From Clostridiales bacterium (lineage in GTDB: Bacteria > Bacillota > Clostridia > Oscillospirales > Oscillospiraceae): DNA of 33,093 nt. Each line of letters opens with the position of its first letter. The first letter of the stretch is position 1. The stretch lies in NCBI GenBank assembly GCA_018374635.1, contig JAHAEW010000035.1, forward strand, positions 1 to 33,093, given 5' to 3'. This document shows, in pieces, positions 23,231 through 31,863 of this stretch. The notes beneath the pieces were generated by a model. It saw nothing but the letters and a program-made list of their open reading frames with translations. It did no database searches and was not told where the DNA came from. Position numbers and translations under genes: made by a program.

Positions 23231-25882
23231 CTATGATCCACTGTCTCTGCCTAGGCGGTACTGGATCTGGTCCAGCTTCCGGCTCTTTCGGTTGTTCTGT
23301 GCGATCAGGCCGGTGATCTGGCCCTCCGCCTGCTCGATCTCCATCCGGAACATCCGGGCTGAGACGCGCAGCGCCCCGTGCCCCAGGATGATGAGCTGCT
23401 CCACGCCGTCGGAGGTGGCCACCCGGACCTGGTATTTCCGCCCCAGCTCATAGGTGACCTTTTCAATATAGTTGTCCGCCGTCTCCGCCTCTTTCGTGTA
23501 CACCACATGGATGTTGTGGTACTTAGATACGCTGCCGGGATTCCCCTTGACCTTGTAGGCGTCAAAGACCACGATGACCTCGCACTTGCGGAAGCCCTGG
23601 TAATTGCTCAGAATATCCATCAGGGCTTTCCGCGCGGCGGACAGGTCCGCCCGGGCCAATTCCTTGAGTTCGTCCCAGGCATGGATGATATTATATCCGT
23701 CCACCAGCAGGTATTCCGGTCCCCGGCTCTGGGCCCGGATATGATACCGGCTCTCATCCAGGCTGGTGCGGGCGGGCGCCTTGGACTGGGGGCGGAAGGC
23801 ATCCCGCTCCACCTTTCCATAGGTCCGCTCATAGATGGCCTGGAGCTCCGCATCCTCCGCGAGAGAGCCGGTATGCCGTGCCCCCCTCCGGGGCTGGCTT
23901 TCGGATCTCTCCGGCGCCTCCTCTCTCAGCGCGAGTCCGCTCTCCACATGCATCTGGGCCTTTACTTGATCCCATTTTACCACATATCCCGCGCCATGGG
24001 TACAAAAAACAGAGTCCGGGGTGTGTTCCAGATCCCGCTCCGGGTCGTAGCCCGCCTCCTCCACCACCTGCCGGGCATTGTGGCAGGGCTCATAGCCGCT
24101 CAGGGTGCAGAAAAGACGGCCCTGTCCCCTGGTATAGGCTGCCATCTCCGCGCCGTAGTCCCGCATCCCGGCCACCGGCGCCCGTCCGGTCAGGACGGCA
24201 TACTCTCCCGCGGTCTCCGGCGGCTCCATGGTTCCCCCTCTCCGCTGAAGGTCGGACATGGCCCGTCCCACCTGGGCGGACGGCACCTCCAGGCGCACGT
24301 CGTACCAGGGCTCCAGCAGGATGCTCTCGGCCTCCATCAGCCCCTGGCGCACCGCCCGGTAGGTGGCCTGGCGGAAGTCGCCCCCCTCGGTGTGCTTGGG
24401 ATGGGCCCGGCCCGCCACCAGGGTGATCTTCATATCCGTGAGCGGGGAGCCGGTCAGGACCCCCAGGTGGACCCGCTCAGCCAGATGGGTGAGCACCAGG
24501 CGCTGCCAGCTGCGCTCGAGCATATCCTCGCTGCACGCGGTGGCAAAGCACATGCCGCTCCCCCGGGGCCCGGGTTCCAGCAGCAGATGGACCTCGGCAT
24601 AGTGGCGCAGGGGCTCAAAATGCCCCACCCCCTCCACCGGGGCGGCAATGGTCTCTTTGTAGAGGATGCTCCCCGTGTCAAAGGCCACGGAGAGCCCGAA
24701 CCGCTCGGCAATGACAGCGCGCAGGATCTCCAGCTGGACCTCCCCCATGAGCTGGAGATGGATCTCCCGCAGGGACTCGTTCCAGAGAATGTGGAGCTGG
24801 GGGTCCTCCTCCTCCAGCTCCCGCAGCCTGCGCAGGGCGGTGTGGGGATCGGCCCCCTCGGGCAGATTGAGCCGGTAGGTGAGCACCGGCTCCAGCAGGG
24901 GAAGCTGCGCGGGCCGGGCGCTCCCCAGACTCTCCCCCGCCCGGGTATGGGTGAGCCCGGTGACCGCGCACACTGTTCCCGCCTCGGCCCGGTCGGCTGT
25001 CTGAAAGCGCTCCCCGGAGTAAATGCGGATCTGGTCCACCTTCTCCTCCCATGGGGCCTCCCCTCCGGCGGCGACGGTTCCGCCCGAGAGCAGATCCTTG
25101 ACCTTCAGACTCCCTCCCGTGACCTTCAGGTAGGTGAGACGCCCTCCCTGGGCATCCCGGCCGATCTTATAGACCTGTGCGCCGAACTCCGCCGGATAGT
25201 CCGGGATCGGGGCATAGCGCTCCAGCCCCTCCAAAAAGGCCTCCACCCCCTCCAGCCGGAGGGCCGAGCCAAACCAGCAGGGAAAGAGCCTGCGCTCCCG
25301 CACCAGGCGGCGGATCTCCCCATCCTTCACCGTTCCGGTCTCCAGATAGCGCTCGAGGGCGGCCTCCTCGCACATGGCGACCTGTTCCTGAAGGGATTCC
25401 CCCTCCCGCGCCTGGATAAAGTCGACGCAGCCGTCGTGCAACTGTTCCCTGAGCTGGGCCAGACAGCCCGCCCGGTCGGCCCCGTCCAGGTCCATCTTGT
25501 TGACAAAGAGCAGGGTGGGGATATGATAGCGCTCCAGCAGCTTCCACAGGGTCTGAGTATGGCCCTGTACGCCGTCGGTCCCGCTGATAACCAGAATGGC
25601 GCAGTCCAGCACCTGGAGCGTGCGCTCCATCTCGCTGGAAAAATCCACGTGGCCCGGGGTGTCCAGCAGCGTCACCTCCACCGTGGGCAGGGCAAAGACC
25701 GCCTGCTTGGAGAAGATGGTGATGCCCCGCTGCCGCTCCAGGGCGTTGGTATCCAGGAAGGCGTTCTGATGGTCCACCCGGCCCAGCTTACGCAAGGCGC
25801 CGCTGAGGTAGAGCATCCCCTCCGACAGGGTGGTCTTACCCGCGTCCACATGGGCCAATATGCCAACCACAAGTTTCTTCAT
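23231..25882 (-). CDS. TetM-like ribosomal GTPase fused to a YacP/Rae1 NYN nuclease
   Basis: An 883-residue two-part protein. The first about 650 residues are an EF-G/TetM-type translational GTPase: P-loop AHVDAGKTT (10-18), switch I RGITI (52-56), DTPGH (74-78), NKMD (128-131), then the beta-barrel and EF-G-like domains, where tetracycline-protection proteins dislodge the drug from the A site. A charged linker follows. Residues 723-865 are a complete NYN/PIN-like domain of the YacP (Rae1) family: LLVDGYNII with Asp728, VVFDAY with Asp774, ETADNYIEK with Asp803, and ATSDGVEQ with Asp825. Bacillus Rae1 is a ribosome-dependent endonuclease that cuts mRNA at the A site. The combined role (GTPase-guided mRNA cleavage on stalled ribosomes) is inference; tetracycline resistance is not shown. 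ATG 25882 is favoured by AGAGG 9 bases upstream; ATG 25891 abuts it. Confidence 0.88.
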   Translation of the reverse strand: MKKLVVGILAHVDAGKTTLSEGMLYLSGALRKLGRVDHQNAFLDTNALERQRGITIFSKQAVFALPTVEVTLLDTPGHVDFSSEMERTLQVLDCAILVISGTDGVQGHTQTLWKLLERYHIPTLLFVNKMDLDGADRAGCLAQLREQLHDGCVDFIQAREGESLQEQVAMCEEAALERYLETGTVKDGEIRRLVRERRLFPCWFGSALRLEGVEAFLEGLERYAPIPDYPAEFGAQVYKIGRDAQGGRLTYLKVTGGSLKVKDLLSGGTVAAGGEAPWEEKVDQIRIYSGERFQTADRAEAGTVCAVTGLTHTRAGESLGSARPAQLPLLEPVLTYRLNLPEGADPHTALRRLRELEEEDPQLHILWNESLREIHLQLMGEVQLEILRAVIAERFGLSVAFDTGSILYKETIAAPVEGVGHFEPLRHYAEVHLLLEPGPRGSGMCFATACSEDMLERSWQRLVLTHLAERVHLGVLTGSPLTDMKITLVAGRAHPKHTEGGDFRQATYRAVRQGLMEAESILLEPWYDVRLEVPSAQVGRAMSDLQRRGGTMEPPETAGEYAVLTGRAPVAGMRDYGAEMAAYTRGQGRLFCTLSGYEPCHNARQVVEEAGYDPERDLEHTPDSVFCTHGAGYVVKWDQVKAQMHVESGLALREEAPERSESQPRRGARHTGSLAEDAELQAIYERTYGKVERDAFRPQSKAPARTSLDESRYHIRAQSRGPEYLLVDGYNIIHAWDELKELARADLSAARKALMDILSNYQGFRKCEVIVVFDAYKVKGNPGSVSKYHNIHVVYTKEAETADNYIEKVTYELGRKYQVRVATSDGVEQLIILGHGALRVSARMFRMEIEQAEGQITGLIAQNNRKSRKLDQIQYRLGRDSGS

Positions 25883-25938
25883 ATCCGTCATCCTCTGCGC
25901 TCGCCTGTATAGAAATACAAAACGGAAAAATCATAGGT

Positions 25939-25980
25939 AAAAATACCAGCCGGACTTGAACGACAAGGCTCAAGTCCGGC
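25939..25980 (-). terminator. terminator of the ferredoxin-NapH-ArsR operon
   Basis: An 11-bp stem GCCGGACTTGA/TCAAGTCCGGC (25949-25959 with 25970-25980) is followed on the minus strand by TGGTATTTTT. Confidence 0.8.
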
Positions 25981-26035
25981 CGGCACGCTCTGTATTTTCT
26001 AGTTTATCACAAAACAGGCCCGCCGCAAAGAGTCC

Positions 26036-26329
26036 TCAGGGCTCGGGACAGTATTCCCGTTTCAGCACAGCCAATACCTCCTGCAGGCGGGGGTCGGCCA
26101 GGGAATAGGTCACAAACTGTCCCCGCTTCTCATCCCGCAGCAGTCCCGCTCCCCGCAGGGCGTGAAGGTGCTGGGAGAGGGCCGGCCGGGTGATCCCCGG
26201 CACCACCGCAGCCAGCTCCCCCACCCCCTTGGGTCCCTCCAGCAGGGCACAGACCAGGAGAAGACGGTTTTCATTGGCCAGCAGCCGCAGCAGATCGGCT
26301 ACCTGGCGGGCGTGTTCCTCCAGTCCCAT
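26036..26329 (-). CDS. ArsR-family winged-helix regulator
   Basis: A 97-residue ArsR/SmtB-type repressor. The winged-helix core reads LLANENRLLLVCALLEGPKGVGELA...TRPALSQHLHALRGAGLL, with a wing at KRGQFVTYSL. The metal-binding ELCVCDL motif of arsenic or cadmium sensors is missing; only two Cys residues occur (in LLLVCALL and near the C terminus), so it may sense redox or sulfur species rather than metal, an inference. Two adjacent ATGs (26332 and 26329) lie behind AGGAGG; the second has better spacing, the first forms an ATGA overlap with the upstream gene. It is the last gene of an operon whose promoter carries an inverted repeat, so autoregulation is likely. Confidence 0.88.
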   Translation of the reverse strand: MGLEEHARQVADLLRLLANENRLLLVCALLEGPKGVGELAAVVPGITRPALSQHLHALRGAGLLRDEKRGQFVTYSLADPRLQEVLAVLKREYCPEP

Positions 26330-26985
26330 CATTCTCCCTCCTGTTCCGTTCCCCGGGAGAGGGTGCAGGCCGTACAGGAGGCACAGCTTCCGCCGCAGCC
26401 AGCCTCTGTTGGACGGCCCGCCCGCAGGCGGGAGATGAGCTGGGTCATGGTCCCCATAGGGCAGAAGACGCACCACCCTCTGGGCTTATAGAGTGCCATC
26501 ACCACCAGGCCGATCAGCGTGGAGGTGAGCATGAGGCTGTAAAATCCGAAGGCAAATTGGGCCACCCAGGGGGTCACCTCCACCGGATAGGCCCAGGCCC
26601 AGGGCACCCGGAAGGTCCACAGCAGCTTGATGCTGGTTCCCAGCGCCCGGTTTCCCGCCCATACCAGCCAGGTCACATAGAGCATGTTGGCGAACATCGC
26701 CAGGAAAAACACCAAAAATCCATAGCGGAAGACCGGATGCTTCATCCACCGTGGCAGAGGCCGGTTGCGGGAGAGCTTGAGCCGGCTGCCCAGCAGGCTG
26801 AGGAACTGCCCCCGGTCACAGAAGCGGTTGCAGTACAGCTTTCCCCCACCAAAGATGGAGATGAGCAGGGGGAGGCTAAAAAAGATCATGCCCAGCCAGG
26901 CAAAGAGGATGTTGAACATGCCCAGCCCCAGATAAATGGGGGTCACGATCCAGAGGTAGTCGTACCAGTGCCGTTTCTGTCTCAT
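26329..26985 (-). CDS. NapH/NosR-like membrane 4Fe-4S protein
   Basis: A 218-residue membrane protein with about four or five helices and cysteine clusters CNRFCD (52, 56), CVFCPMG (172, 175) and a C-terminal CGGSCASCTAC (197, 201, 204, 207). This resembles NapH/NosR/CcoG-type quinol- or ferredoxin-linked iron-sulfur membrane proteins; the CxxCP pattern is classical only in the second cluster. It probably shuttles electrons between the membrane and the two-cluster ferredoxin encoded just upstream, with which it overlaps by 4 bases. The start at ATG 26985 follows GGGAGG. The electron donor and acceptor are unknown. Confidence 0.78.
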   Translation of the reverse strand: MRQKRHWYDYLWIVTPIYLGLGMFNILFAWLGMIFFSLPLLISIFGGGKLYCNRFCDRGQFLSLLGSRLKLSRNRPLPRWMKHPVFRYGFLVFFLAMFANMLYVTWLVWAGNRALGTSIKLLWTFRVPWAWAYPVEVTPWVAQFAFGFYSLMLTSTLIGLVVMALYKPRGWCVFCPMGTMTQLISRLRAGRPTEAGCGGSCASCTACTLSRGTEQEGE

Positions 26986-27185
26986 GCCAGTTCCTCCCGC
27001 GCCTTTACATCGATGACCCCCGCGGGACACTCCCCGGCACAGCGGGCGCAGCCCACGCAGCGGTTCCCGTCCACCCGGGCCTCCACGCCCTTCCATACCT
27101 GGATGGCCCCCACCGGGCAGACCTTCACACAGCTTCCGCAGGCCACACAGCCACGGCCCACCCGGGCCACTCGCTTCGACGGCAT
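26982..27185 (-). CDS. 2[4Fe-4S] ferredoxin
   Basis: A 67-residue small electron carrier with two complete CxxCxxCxxxCP motifs: Cys13, 16, 19, 23 and Cys43, 46, 49, 53, each expected to hold a 4Fe-4S cluster. ATG 27185 follows AAAGGAG. It is the first gene of the operon behind the palindrome-bearing promoter at 27199-27258 and is translationally coupled to the membrane Fe-S protein gene. Confidence 0.93.
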   Translation of the reverse strand: MPSKRVARVGRGCVACGSCVKVCPVGAIQVWKGVEARVDGNRCVGCARCAGECPAGVIDVKAREELA

Positions 27186-27198
27186 TTCCCCATCTCCT

Positions 27199-27258
27199 TT
27201 TATTAAGCATTTTCTTAATTACTTAATAAAGTTACCACACCCGTCCCTTCCCTGTCAA
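27199..27258 (-). promoter_or_regulatory. promoter and inverted-repeat operator of the ferredoxin-arsR operon
   Basis: TTGACA (27253-27258, minus strand) and, 18 bp on, TAACTT (27229-27234) form a promoter with a weak -10. A perfect inverted repeat TTTATTAAG/CTTAATAAA (27199-27207 with 27222-27230, 14-bp spacer) overlaps the -10 and start region. It is the obvious site for the ArsR protein of this operon; binding is inferred. Confidence 0.6.
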
Positions 27259-27279
27259 GTAGGATTTTCTGTGGGCACA

Positions 27280-29637
27280 CTACTCCGTCCGCCGCTCCAG
27301 CCGCAGGAGGATGGCGGTGCGGTCATCCCCGCTCCCCACCCGCCGCTGCCCCTCCTCGATCAGGATGCGGGCCAGTTCCTTGGGGCTCTCCCCCTGGAAG
27401 GAGCGCAGCCGCTCCCGGAGCCACACATCCCCCTCCCCGCCGGCCACGCCGTCGGAGACCATCAGCACGCAGTCCCCTGGCTCCAGGGAGAAGCGGCTCA
27501 CATCGGGGGCCGCTCCCTGGACCGGGGAGAGCCCGGCGGGCAGCGTACTGCCTGTAATGCGCTGCACTGTGTTTCCCTTTTTCACATAGGTGGGGGCCGC
27601 ACCGTATTTGTAGACTGCCGCCGCACCGGTAAAGAGGTCCACCCGCATCAGGTCAATGGTGGTAAAGCCCCCCGTCTCCTCTCCCTGGAGGGCCAGCGCC
27701 CCCGATAGGGTGCGCAGGGCCTCCTCCGGCGGCACCCCGGCCCGCAGGAACTGCTCCAGCAGGCGCACGGCCTCGCTGCTCTCCCGGTGGGCGGAGGGTC
27801 CCGAGCCCATGCCGTCGCACAGGAGCACAAAGAGACTTCCATCCTCCTGCTTGAACCAGGCTCCCGTGTCGCCCGAGACGGTCTCTCCGTCTTTTTTCCG
27901 GGCGGCCACCCCCGCAACCGCCATAAAGGGCTCCCGCTCGGCCAGCACCACCCGGTCATAGCGGGGCGGGCACTCCTCCACCAGGCGCAGGGGCCTATCC
28001 ATTAATTGGGCCAGGCGTTTGGCCGCGTCGCTCCGCCGGAGGGACTGAAGCCCCACCCCCTCGATCTCGATCCGGAGGCGTCCGGCTTCATCGTAATAGA
28101 CCGCAGGCTCCGCCTCCAGTCCCAGCGCGGTAAAATGCTGGCGCAGCCGCCGCTCCCGGAGGGCATCGGGGGAGAGCTCCGCGGAGAGCTCGCTGGCCGC
28201 CGCGCCCAGGGCGGCCGAGAGCTCGGCATACTGGCGGCACACCTCCCCCCGGCTCTCCCGCAGGCGGTTTTGATACTGCCTGCGGTAAAAGAGCGCGGAG
28301 AGCTCCTCATTGGCCGCTGTGAGAAACTGCGCGAACCGCTGGCACCGGCTGGAAAAGTGCAGGGGAAAGTCGCTTCCCTCCCCTCTTCCCCGCTCCAGCA
28401 TGGCGGGCAGCGCATCGTTGAGGGCGTTATAAGTATCCACATAGGACCGCTGCCAGCACATGATCTGCTGGGGACAGGTCTTGCACACCCGGTTCGCGGC
28501 CCGGTCAAAGATAATGGCCGTGTCCCCGTCGTTTCCGCCCGTGTGGTCAAAGCGGCTGCGCAGGGAATCGTGGAGCTCCCGAAAGGCCCGGGCCGTCCCC
28601 TCCAGGCGCTTTCTGGCATACTCCCGGGCCTTGTCCGCCGTATCCCGGCGGGGCTCCCGGACCAGCAGGGCCCGGACCCGGCGCAGGCTCCGCTCCGGCA
28701 GAAGAAGGAAGAGCACCGACGCGGCAAAGACTTCGTAGAGCACCGAGAGGCGGGCTCCGCTCCCCCAGGTCCAGAGCACTGCCACCGCGTTGGAGAGGAC
28801 ATAGGCAAGGGCGGTATACAGCCGCCCCTGGCGGTGAAAGACTCCCGCCGTCACCCCCGAGAGAGCATAGGCCATGGAGTAAAAGGGCGCGCCGCCTGCG
28901 GCCAGATCCATTCCGATCCCTGTACTGACGCCCACCGTGGCCCCGGCGCCGATCCCCCCCTCATAGGCGCACACCATCACCGCCAGGGCGGCGCACAGCC
29001 GTCCAATGGACAGATCCCCTCCCAAAGTGACCTTGGACAGGGTGAGCAGCACCGTTCCAGCCAGAATGAGCAGGCTCACGGTCTGCCGGATGGTGAGGGC
29101 GTCCTCCTCCCGGTTCTCCGTCCAGGGGGAGAAGGCGATGCGGTAGAAATAGGCCGACGCGCCCGCCAGCAGCACCTCGGTCCCGAAAAAAATGAAGTGC
29201 TCGGCCGTCCACCCCCGGTCCGAGAGATAGATAAACCCGGTGATCCCATTCATGAGCGCGGCGGCGGCCGGCATAAACCACACCTTGCGGTACGCGCCGA
29301 TGTCATAGAAGGCAAAGGCCACCGAGAAGATCAGAATGGCCGCCGCCGCGTAGCGCAGCCCCTCCACAAAGCCCTGGAAGAGCAGATACCCCATACAGGC
29401 GCCCAGCAGCGCGCAGAATCCATCCAGTCCCGAGCCCGACGCGGCCACCAGCCCCAGTCCGAAGGGCGCATAGTTTCCAAAAATCCCCGCGCCCGCCAAA
29501 ATGCTTCCCAGGAGGAAGCGCATGGCACACTCTGCACCCCGCACCAGAATGGGCGCACGGAGCACCAGGCGCCCAGTCTCCCGCATCTCCTCACTGACCC
29601 GGGCTGCCCGGGTTCGGATCGTCTCCTTTGCTGCCAT
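27280..29637 (-). CDS. spoIIE: stage II sporulation protein E (SpoIIE phosphatase)
   Basis: A 785-residue membrane PP2C-type phosphatase that dephosphorylates the SpoIIAA anti-anti-sigma factor and so activates sigma-F in the forespore. The N-terminal half (about 35-330) has about ten hydrophobic helices, the middle part carries CKTCPQQIMCW, and the C-terminal phosphatase domain shows LLCDGMGSGPSA, VLMVSDGVAGGEG and GSGDDRTAI. The length is close to Bacillus SpoIIE (827). The ATG at 29637 follows GGAGG; an upstream in-frame GTG lies before that site. A TATAAT (29692-29697, minus) lies about 55 bp upstream without a normal -35 at 17 bp, as expected for Spo0A-dependent promoters, but no clear Spo0A box was found. 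Confidence 0.93.
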   Translation of the reverse strand: MAAKETIRTRAARVSEEMRETGRLVLRAPILVRGAECAMRFLLGSILAGAGIFGNYAPFGLGLVAASGSGLDGFCALLGACMGYLLFQGFVEGLRYAAAAILIFSVAFAFYDIGAYRKVWFMPAAAALMNGITGFIYLSDRGWTAEHFIFFGTEVLLAGASAYFYRIAFSPWTENREEDALTIRQTVSLLILAGTVLLTLSKVTLGGDLSIGRLCAALAVMVCAYEGGIGAGATVGVSTGIGMDLAAGGAPFYSMAYALSGVTAGVFHRQGRLYTALAYVLSNAVAVLWTWGSGARLSVLYEVFAASVLFLLLPERSLRRVRALLVREPRRDTADKAREYARKRLEGTARAFRELHDSLRSRFDHTGGNDGDTAIIFDRAANRVCKTCPQQIMCWQRSYVDTYNALNDALPAMLERGRGEGSDFPLHFSSRCQRFAQFLTAANEELSALFYRRQYQNRLRESRGEVCRQYAELSAALGAAASELSAELSPDALRERRLRQHFTALGLEAEPAVYYDEAGRLRIEIEGVGLQSLRRSDAAKRLAQLMDRPLRLVEECPPRYDRVVLAEREPFMAVAGVAARKKDGETVSGDTGAWFKQEDGSLFVLLCDGMGSGPSAHRESSEAVRLLEQFLRAGVPPEEALRTLSGALALQGEETGGFTTIDLMRVDLFTGAAAVYKYGAAPTYVKKGNTVQRITGSTLPAGLSPVQGAAPDVSRFSLEPGDCVLMVSDGVAGGEGDVWLRERLRSFQGESPKELARILIEEGQRRVGSGDDRTAILLRLERRTE

Positions 29638-29814
29638 TTCGGTCTCCTCCCTGTCCACAGCGGTCCTGCCGCCATCTTTTGTGTGTCCGTCATTATATCC
29701 CAGCTTTTGGAAAAACGACGTCGGAACGGGTAGGAGAAGTTTGTCCGCTCCACTTTTCCTGTGCTATTTCAGGTCATTTCCCAGTTCTTTTTTTACTTAT
29801 GAACAAAAATCCGC

Positions 29815-29853
29815 ACAAAAAGGACGGCATTCCTCCTGATCGGAACGCCGTCC
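29815..29853 (-). terminator. terminator behind the rubredoxin gene
   Basis: The stem GGACGGC-TTCC/GGAA-GCCGTCC (29822-29833 with 29842-29853) with one mismatch is followed on the minus strand by TTTTT. Confidence 0.8.
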
Positions 29854-29868
29854 CAATGGCTGGATCTC

Positions 29869-30045
29869 TCATGTCTCCATCGGCGCAAACCATTCTTTCC
29901 CCTGGCGGCACCGGGGGCAGGTCCATTCCTCCGGCAGGTCGGGAAAACCGGTCCCAGGGGGCACGCCCCGGGCGGCGTCTCCCTCCATGGCCTGGTAGAC
30001 ATATCCGCACATCGAGCAGAGATAGGGCCGCATATCGCTGTCCAT
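29869..30045 (-). CDS. rubredoxin
   Basis: A 58-residue one-iron electron carrier. The four iron ligands are Cys10 and Cys13 (YLCSMCGYVY) and Cys43 and Cys46 (WTCPRCRQGKEWF), with the typical PGTGFPDLPEEW stretch between. The ATG at 30045 is selected by GGAGGTGA five bases upstream; an in-frame GTG overlaps that site. It stands alone between spoIIE and dus with its own terminator. In anaerobes rubredoxins feed superoxide- and peroxide-reducing enzymes; the partner is not in the window. Confidence 0.93.
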   Translation of the reverse strand: MDSDMRPYLCSMCGYVYQAMEGDAARGVPPGTGFPDLPEEWTCPRCRQGKEWFAPMET

Positions 30046-30095
30046 CCGTATCACCTCCCGGAAGGAGTATGCCCCCCGCGTCTCGGATTCATCCC

Positions 30096-30124
30096 TTGCC
30101 CCCCTTTTCTTCCTATGTTATGAT
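30096..30124 (+). promoter_or_regulatory. candidate promoter of dus
   Basis: TTGCCC (30096-30101), 17-bp spacing and TATGAT (30119-30124) form a moderate housekeeping promoter, about 75 bp before the dus start. Confidence 0.45.
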
Positions 30125-30201
30125 AATGAGGATCGAGTTGGCCGCCTCTGCGACATGGCTGACACCAGACACCTATCCTTTTGATCGAGAGAGGGATCCT
30201 T

Positions 30202-31173
30202 TTGAACATTGGCAGCGTCACCATACCTTCCAAACTGGTCCTGGCCCCCATGGCCGGCGTCACCGATCTGGGCTTCCGCACGGTTTGCCGGGAGCTGAGC
30301 GGCTGCTACACCGTCACCGAGATGGTCAGCTCCAAGGCACTCTGCTACCAGGACAAAAAATCCATCCCCCTGCTCAAGCTGGGGGAGATCGAGCGCCCCG
30401 CCGCCGCCCAGATCTTCGGCAGCGATCCGGCCTGTATGGAACAGGCCGCCGGACTGGCCGCCGAGATCTCGGGCGCCCAGATCATTGACGTCAACATGGG
30501 CTGCCCGGTCCCCAAGGTCGCCCAGAGCGGGGACGGCTCGGGGCTCATGCGCACTCCGGAGCTGGCCGCCCGGGTGCTGGAGGCCGTGGTCCGCGGCGCG
30601 GGCGGACGGCCCGTCACCGTCAAATTCCGTCTGGGCTGGGACAAGGGCTCCATCAACTGTGTGGAGTTTGCCCGCATGATGGAGCAGGCCGGGGCGGCGG
30701 CGGTGGCCGTCCACGGGCGCACCCGCAAGCAGATGTACGCCGGGGAGGCCAACTGGGACTATATCCGGGCGGTCAAGGAGGCGGTCACCGTCCCTGTCAT
30801 CGCCAACGGAGACGTCTTTACGCCGGAGGCCGCCGTGCGCATCCTGCGCTACACCGGCGCGGACATGGCCATGGTGGGCCGGGGTGTGTTTGGTAACCCC
30901 TGGCTCCTCCAGCAGTGCGCCGCCGCGCTCGCCGGGGAGGAGATCCCCACGCTTCCCCCGCTGGCCCAGCGGTGCGGCACCGCGGTGCGGCAGTTTGAGA
31001 TCAACGCCGCCCACAAGGGGGAAAAAATCGCCTGTCTGGAGGCCAGGCGGCACTACGCCTGGTATCTCAAGAGCGTCCCCTATGCGGGCTATTATAAGGA
31101 GCAGATCTCTAAAATCTCCACCATGGAGGATATCTACAAGGTCACGGAAGGCATCAGGCGGGACCTGCGCTGA
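30202..31173 (+). CDS. dus: tRNA-dihydrouridine synthase, DusB type
   Basis: A 323-residue FMN enzyme that reduces specific uridines in the tRNA D-loop. The TIM barrel begins KLVLAPMAGVTDLGFR. The catalytic cysteine is Cys101 in NMGCPVPKV, followed by KFRLGW, VHGRTRKQMYAG, IANGDV and MVGRGVFGNPWL. The start is taken as TTG 30202, since GAGAGG lies 8 bases upstream and homologues begin at this point; TTG 30181 lacks a ribosome-binding site. It is followed by the sigma factor gene after 36 bp and may be co-transcribed with it. Confidence 0.93.
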   Translation: MNIGSVTIPSKLVLAPMAGVTDLGFRTVCRELSGCYTVTEMVSSKALCYQDKKSIPLLKLGEIERPAAAQIFGSDPACMEQAAGLAAEISGAQIIDVNMGCPVPKVAQSGDGSGLMRTPELAARVLEAVVRGAGGRPVTVKFRLGWDKGSINCVEFARMMEQAGAAAVAVHGRTRKQMYAGEANWDYIRAVKEAVTVPVIANGDVFTPEAAVRILRYTGADMAMVGRGVFGNPWLLQQCAAALAGEEIPTLPPLAQRCGTAVRQFEINAAHKGEKIACLEARRHYAWYLKSVPYAGYYKEQISKISTMEDIYKVTEGIRRDLR

Positions 31174-31209
31174 CGAGCGTTCCTTCCGTCCGGGAAAGGA
31201 GGGGCGCGC

Positions 31210-31812
31210 GTGTCCATGCAATCGGAAACAGAACTGGTGAAGCTGGCTCAGCAGGGCGATGAGTCTGCCTTTTCCCTTCTGGTGGAACAGAATCAGCGCC
31301 GCATCTATAACCTGGCCCTGCGCATGACCCGCAACCCGGACGACGCCGCCGAGCTCACCCAGGACGCCTTCCTCAACGCCTGGCGGGGACTTGGCAAATT
31401 TCAGGGCGAGAGCTCTTTTTCCACCTGGCTCTATCGCCTGACCTCCAACCTCTGCATCGACTTTCTCCGCCGGGAGAAGCGGCGGAGCAGTCTTTCCATG
31501 ACGGTCTCTCTGGATGATGAGGAGGAGGGGCGCCAGGCCGATGTGCCCGACGAGCGCTTTTCTCCAGAGCAGAGCGCCGAGCGCCGGGAAGTCCAGGAGC
31601 TTATCCGCGCGGGGCTACGCGCCCTCTCAGAGGAGCACCGCCGGGTGCTGGTCCTGCGGGAGCTGGACGGGCTCTCCTATGCCGAGATCGCCCAGCTTCT
31701 GGGGTTGGAGGAGGGGACCGTTAAATCCCGCATCGCCCGGGCCCGTCTGGCATTGCGAAAATATCTCATCTCCACGGGGAACTTTTCCCCCGCTTCTTCG
31801 TCTACTCTGTAA
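31210..31812 (+). CDS. ECF-type RNA polymerase sigma factor
   Basis: A 200-residue extracytoplasmic-function sigma factor. Region 2 is FSLLVEQNQRRIYNLALR...DAAELTQDAFLNAWRGL...FSTWLYRLTSNLCIDFLRR. Region 4 with its helix-turn-helix is LSEEHRRVLVLRELDGLSYAEIAQLLGLEEGTVKSRI. A short acidic linker separates them. The GTG start at 31210 has AAGGAGG at 7-base spacing; the ATG at 31216 would be too far. It is paired with the anti-sigma gene 51 bp downstream, so the sigma factor is probably held at the membrane until an envelope signal. Confidence 0.93.
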   Translation: MSMQSETELVKLAQQGDESAFSLLVEQNQRRIYNLALRMTRNPDDAAELTQDAFLNAWRGLGKFQGESSFSTWLYRLTSNLCIDFLRREKRRSSLSMTVSLDDEEEGRQADVPDERFSPEQSAERREVQELIRAGLRALSEEHRRVLVLRELDGLSYAEIAQLLGLEEGTVKSRIARARLALRKYLISTGNFSPASSSTL

Positions 31813-31863
31813 GAACACAATCCGCAGCACTCTCTACCCTATCCCGGAAAGGAGGGACCCCCC

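Noticed and set aside
23231..25882. Calling the gene a tetracycline-resistance determinant
   Set aside because: The GTPase half resembles TetM-type proteins, but the fused nuclease, chromosomal context and lack of any mobile element do not support assigning resistance from sequence alone.
23378..25912. Very long plus-strand open frame opposite the GTPase-nuclease gene
   Set aside because: It is a codon-bias shadow of the minus-strand gene, with no recognisable motif.
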